From positions 4,280,001 to 4,344,000 of the forward strand of contig NC_088304.1 in assembly GCF_032854445.1 (NCBI RefSeq): a DNA stretch of 64,000 nucleotides, in the 5' to 3' direction; not shown here. Position 1 is the stretch's first letter. The DNA comes from Liolophura sinensis. Its lineage: Eukaryota; Mollusca; Polyplacophora; Chitonida; Chitonidae. Below are more model-generated notes on this DNA. The model ran no database searches and was not told the DNA's origin. It saw nothing but the letters and a program-made list of their open reading frames with translations.

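Overview
The window is eukaryotic genomic DNA from a lophotrochozoan-type animal, most likely a mollusc or a close relative. It is AT-rich and intron-rich, with GT-AG junctions. It also carries about two dozen copies of a tRNA-derived SINE whose 3' part (ATATTCTTGAGTACGGCG, then TAAAACACCAATCAAATAAA) looks like the SINE tails I associate with molluscan genomes. The species cannot be fixed from the sequence alone.

I could reconstruct one gene. It lies on the + strand, starts with a signal-peptide exon at 7696-7783, and runs off the right end of the window. I assembled 42 exons (about 10 kb of coding sequence, roughly 3,350 codons, incomplete at the 3' end). Apart from the two exons discussed below, every exon length agrees with the phases of both neighbouring introns. 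The product is a giant secreted protein built mainly from one all-helical-looking cysteine module that I do not recognise. Each module has two halves, C-x7-C-x~20-C and C-x7-C-x~22-C, with a phase-2 intron between them. About 23 modules are grouped in nine arrays. Each array opens with a phase 1-to-2 exon, is extended by phase 2-to-2 exons, and closes with a phase 2-to-1 exon that usually carries a distinct cap (C-x~24-C-x8-C-x~30-C). Phase 1-1 units sit between arrays: short linkers, two WAP (four-disulfide core) domains at 31020-31703, and two Ly6/uPAR-type three-finger domains at 37354-38959 and 51881-52541.

Three cap exons contain long lysine-rich low-complexity inserts coded by minisatellites: KDKTES (18 bp), KTKESGG (21 bp) and KEKGPS (18 bp). 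The third is an intact open frame. Each of the first two contains two apparent frame changes and a net frame conflict with the flanking introns, which points to base-level assembly errors or real broken alleles.

Layout: 1-7.4 kb has no recognisable gene, only SINE copies, a pyrimidine-rich minisatellite and a TA/poly-T tract. The promoter and signal exon lie at 7.4-7.8 kb. From 7.8 to 20.6 kb are two long introns around exon 2, holding a 1.6-kb 35-bp tandem array, a minisatellite derived from exon 2, and a LINE fragment. From 20.6 to 63.5 kb are the remaining exons, with intronic SINEs, a small TIR element with a 9-bp target duplication, and many minisatellites, several of which abut or incorporate exon ends. 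The role of the protein is not known. WAP plus lysine-rich plus cysteine-rich modules recall secreted matrix or biomineralisation and innate-defence proteins, but that is inference.
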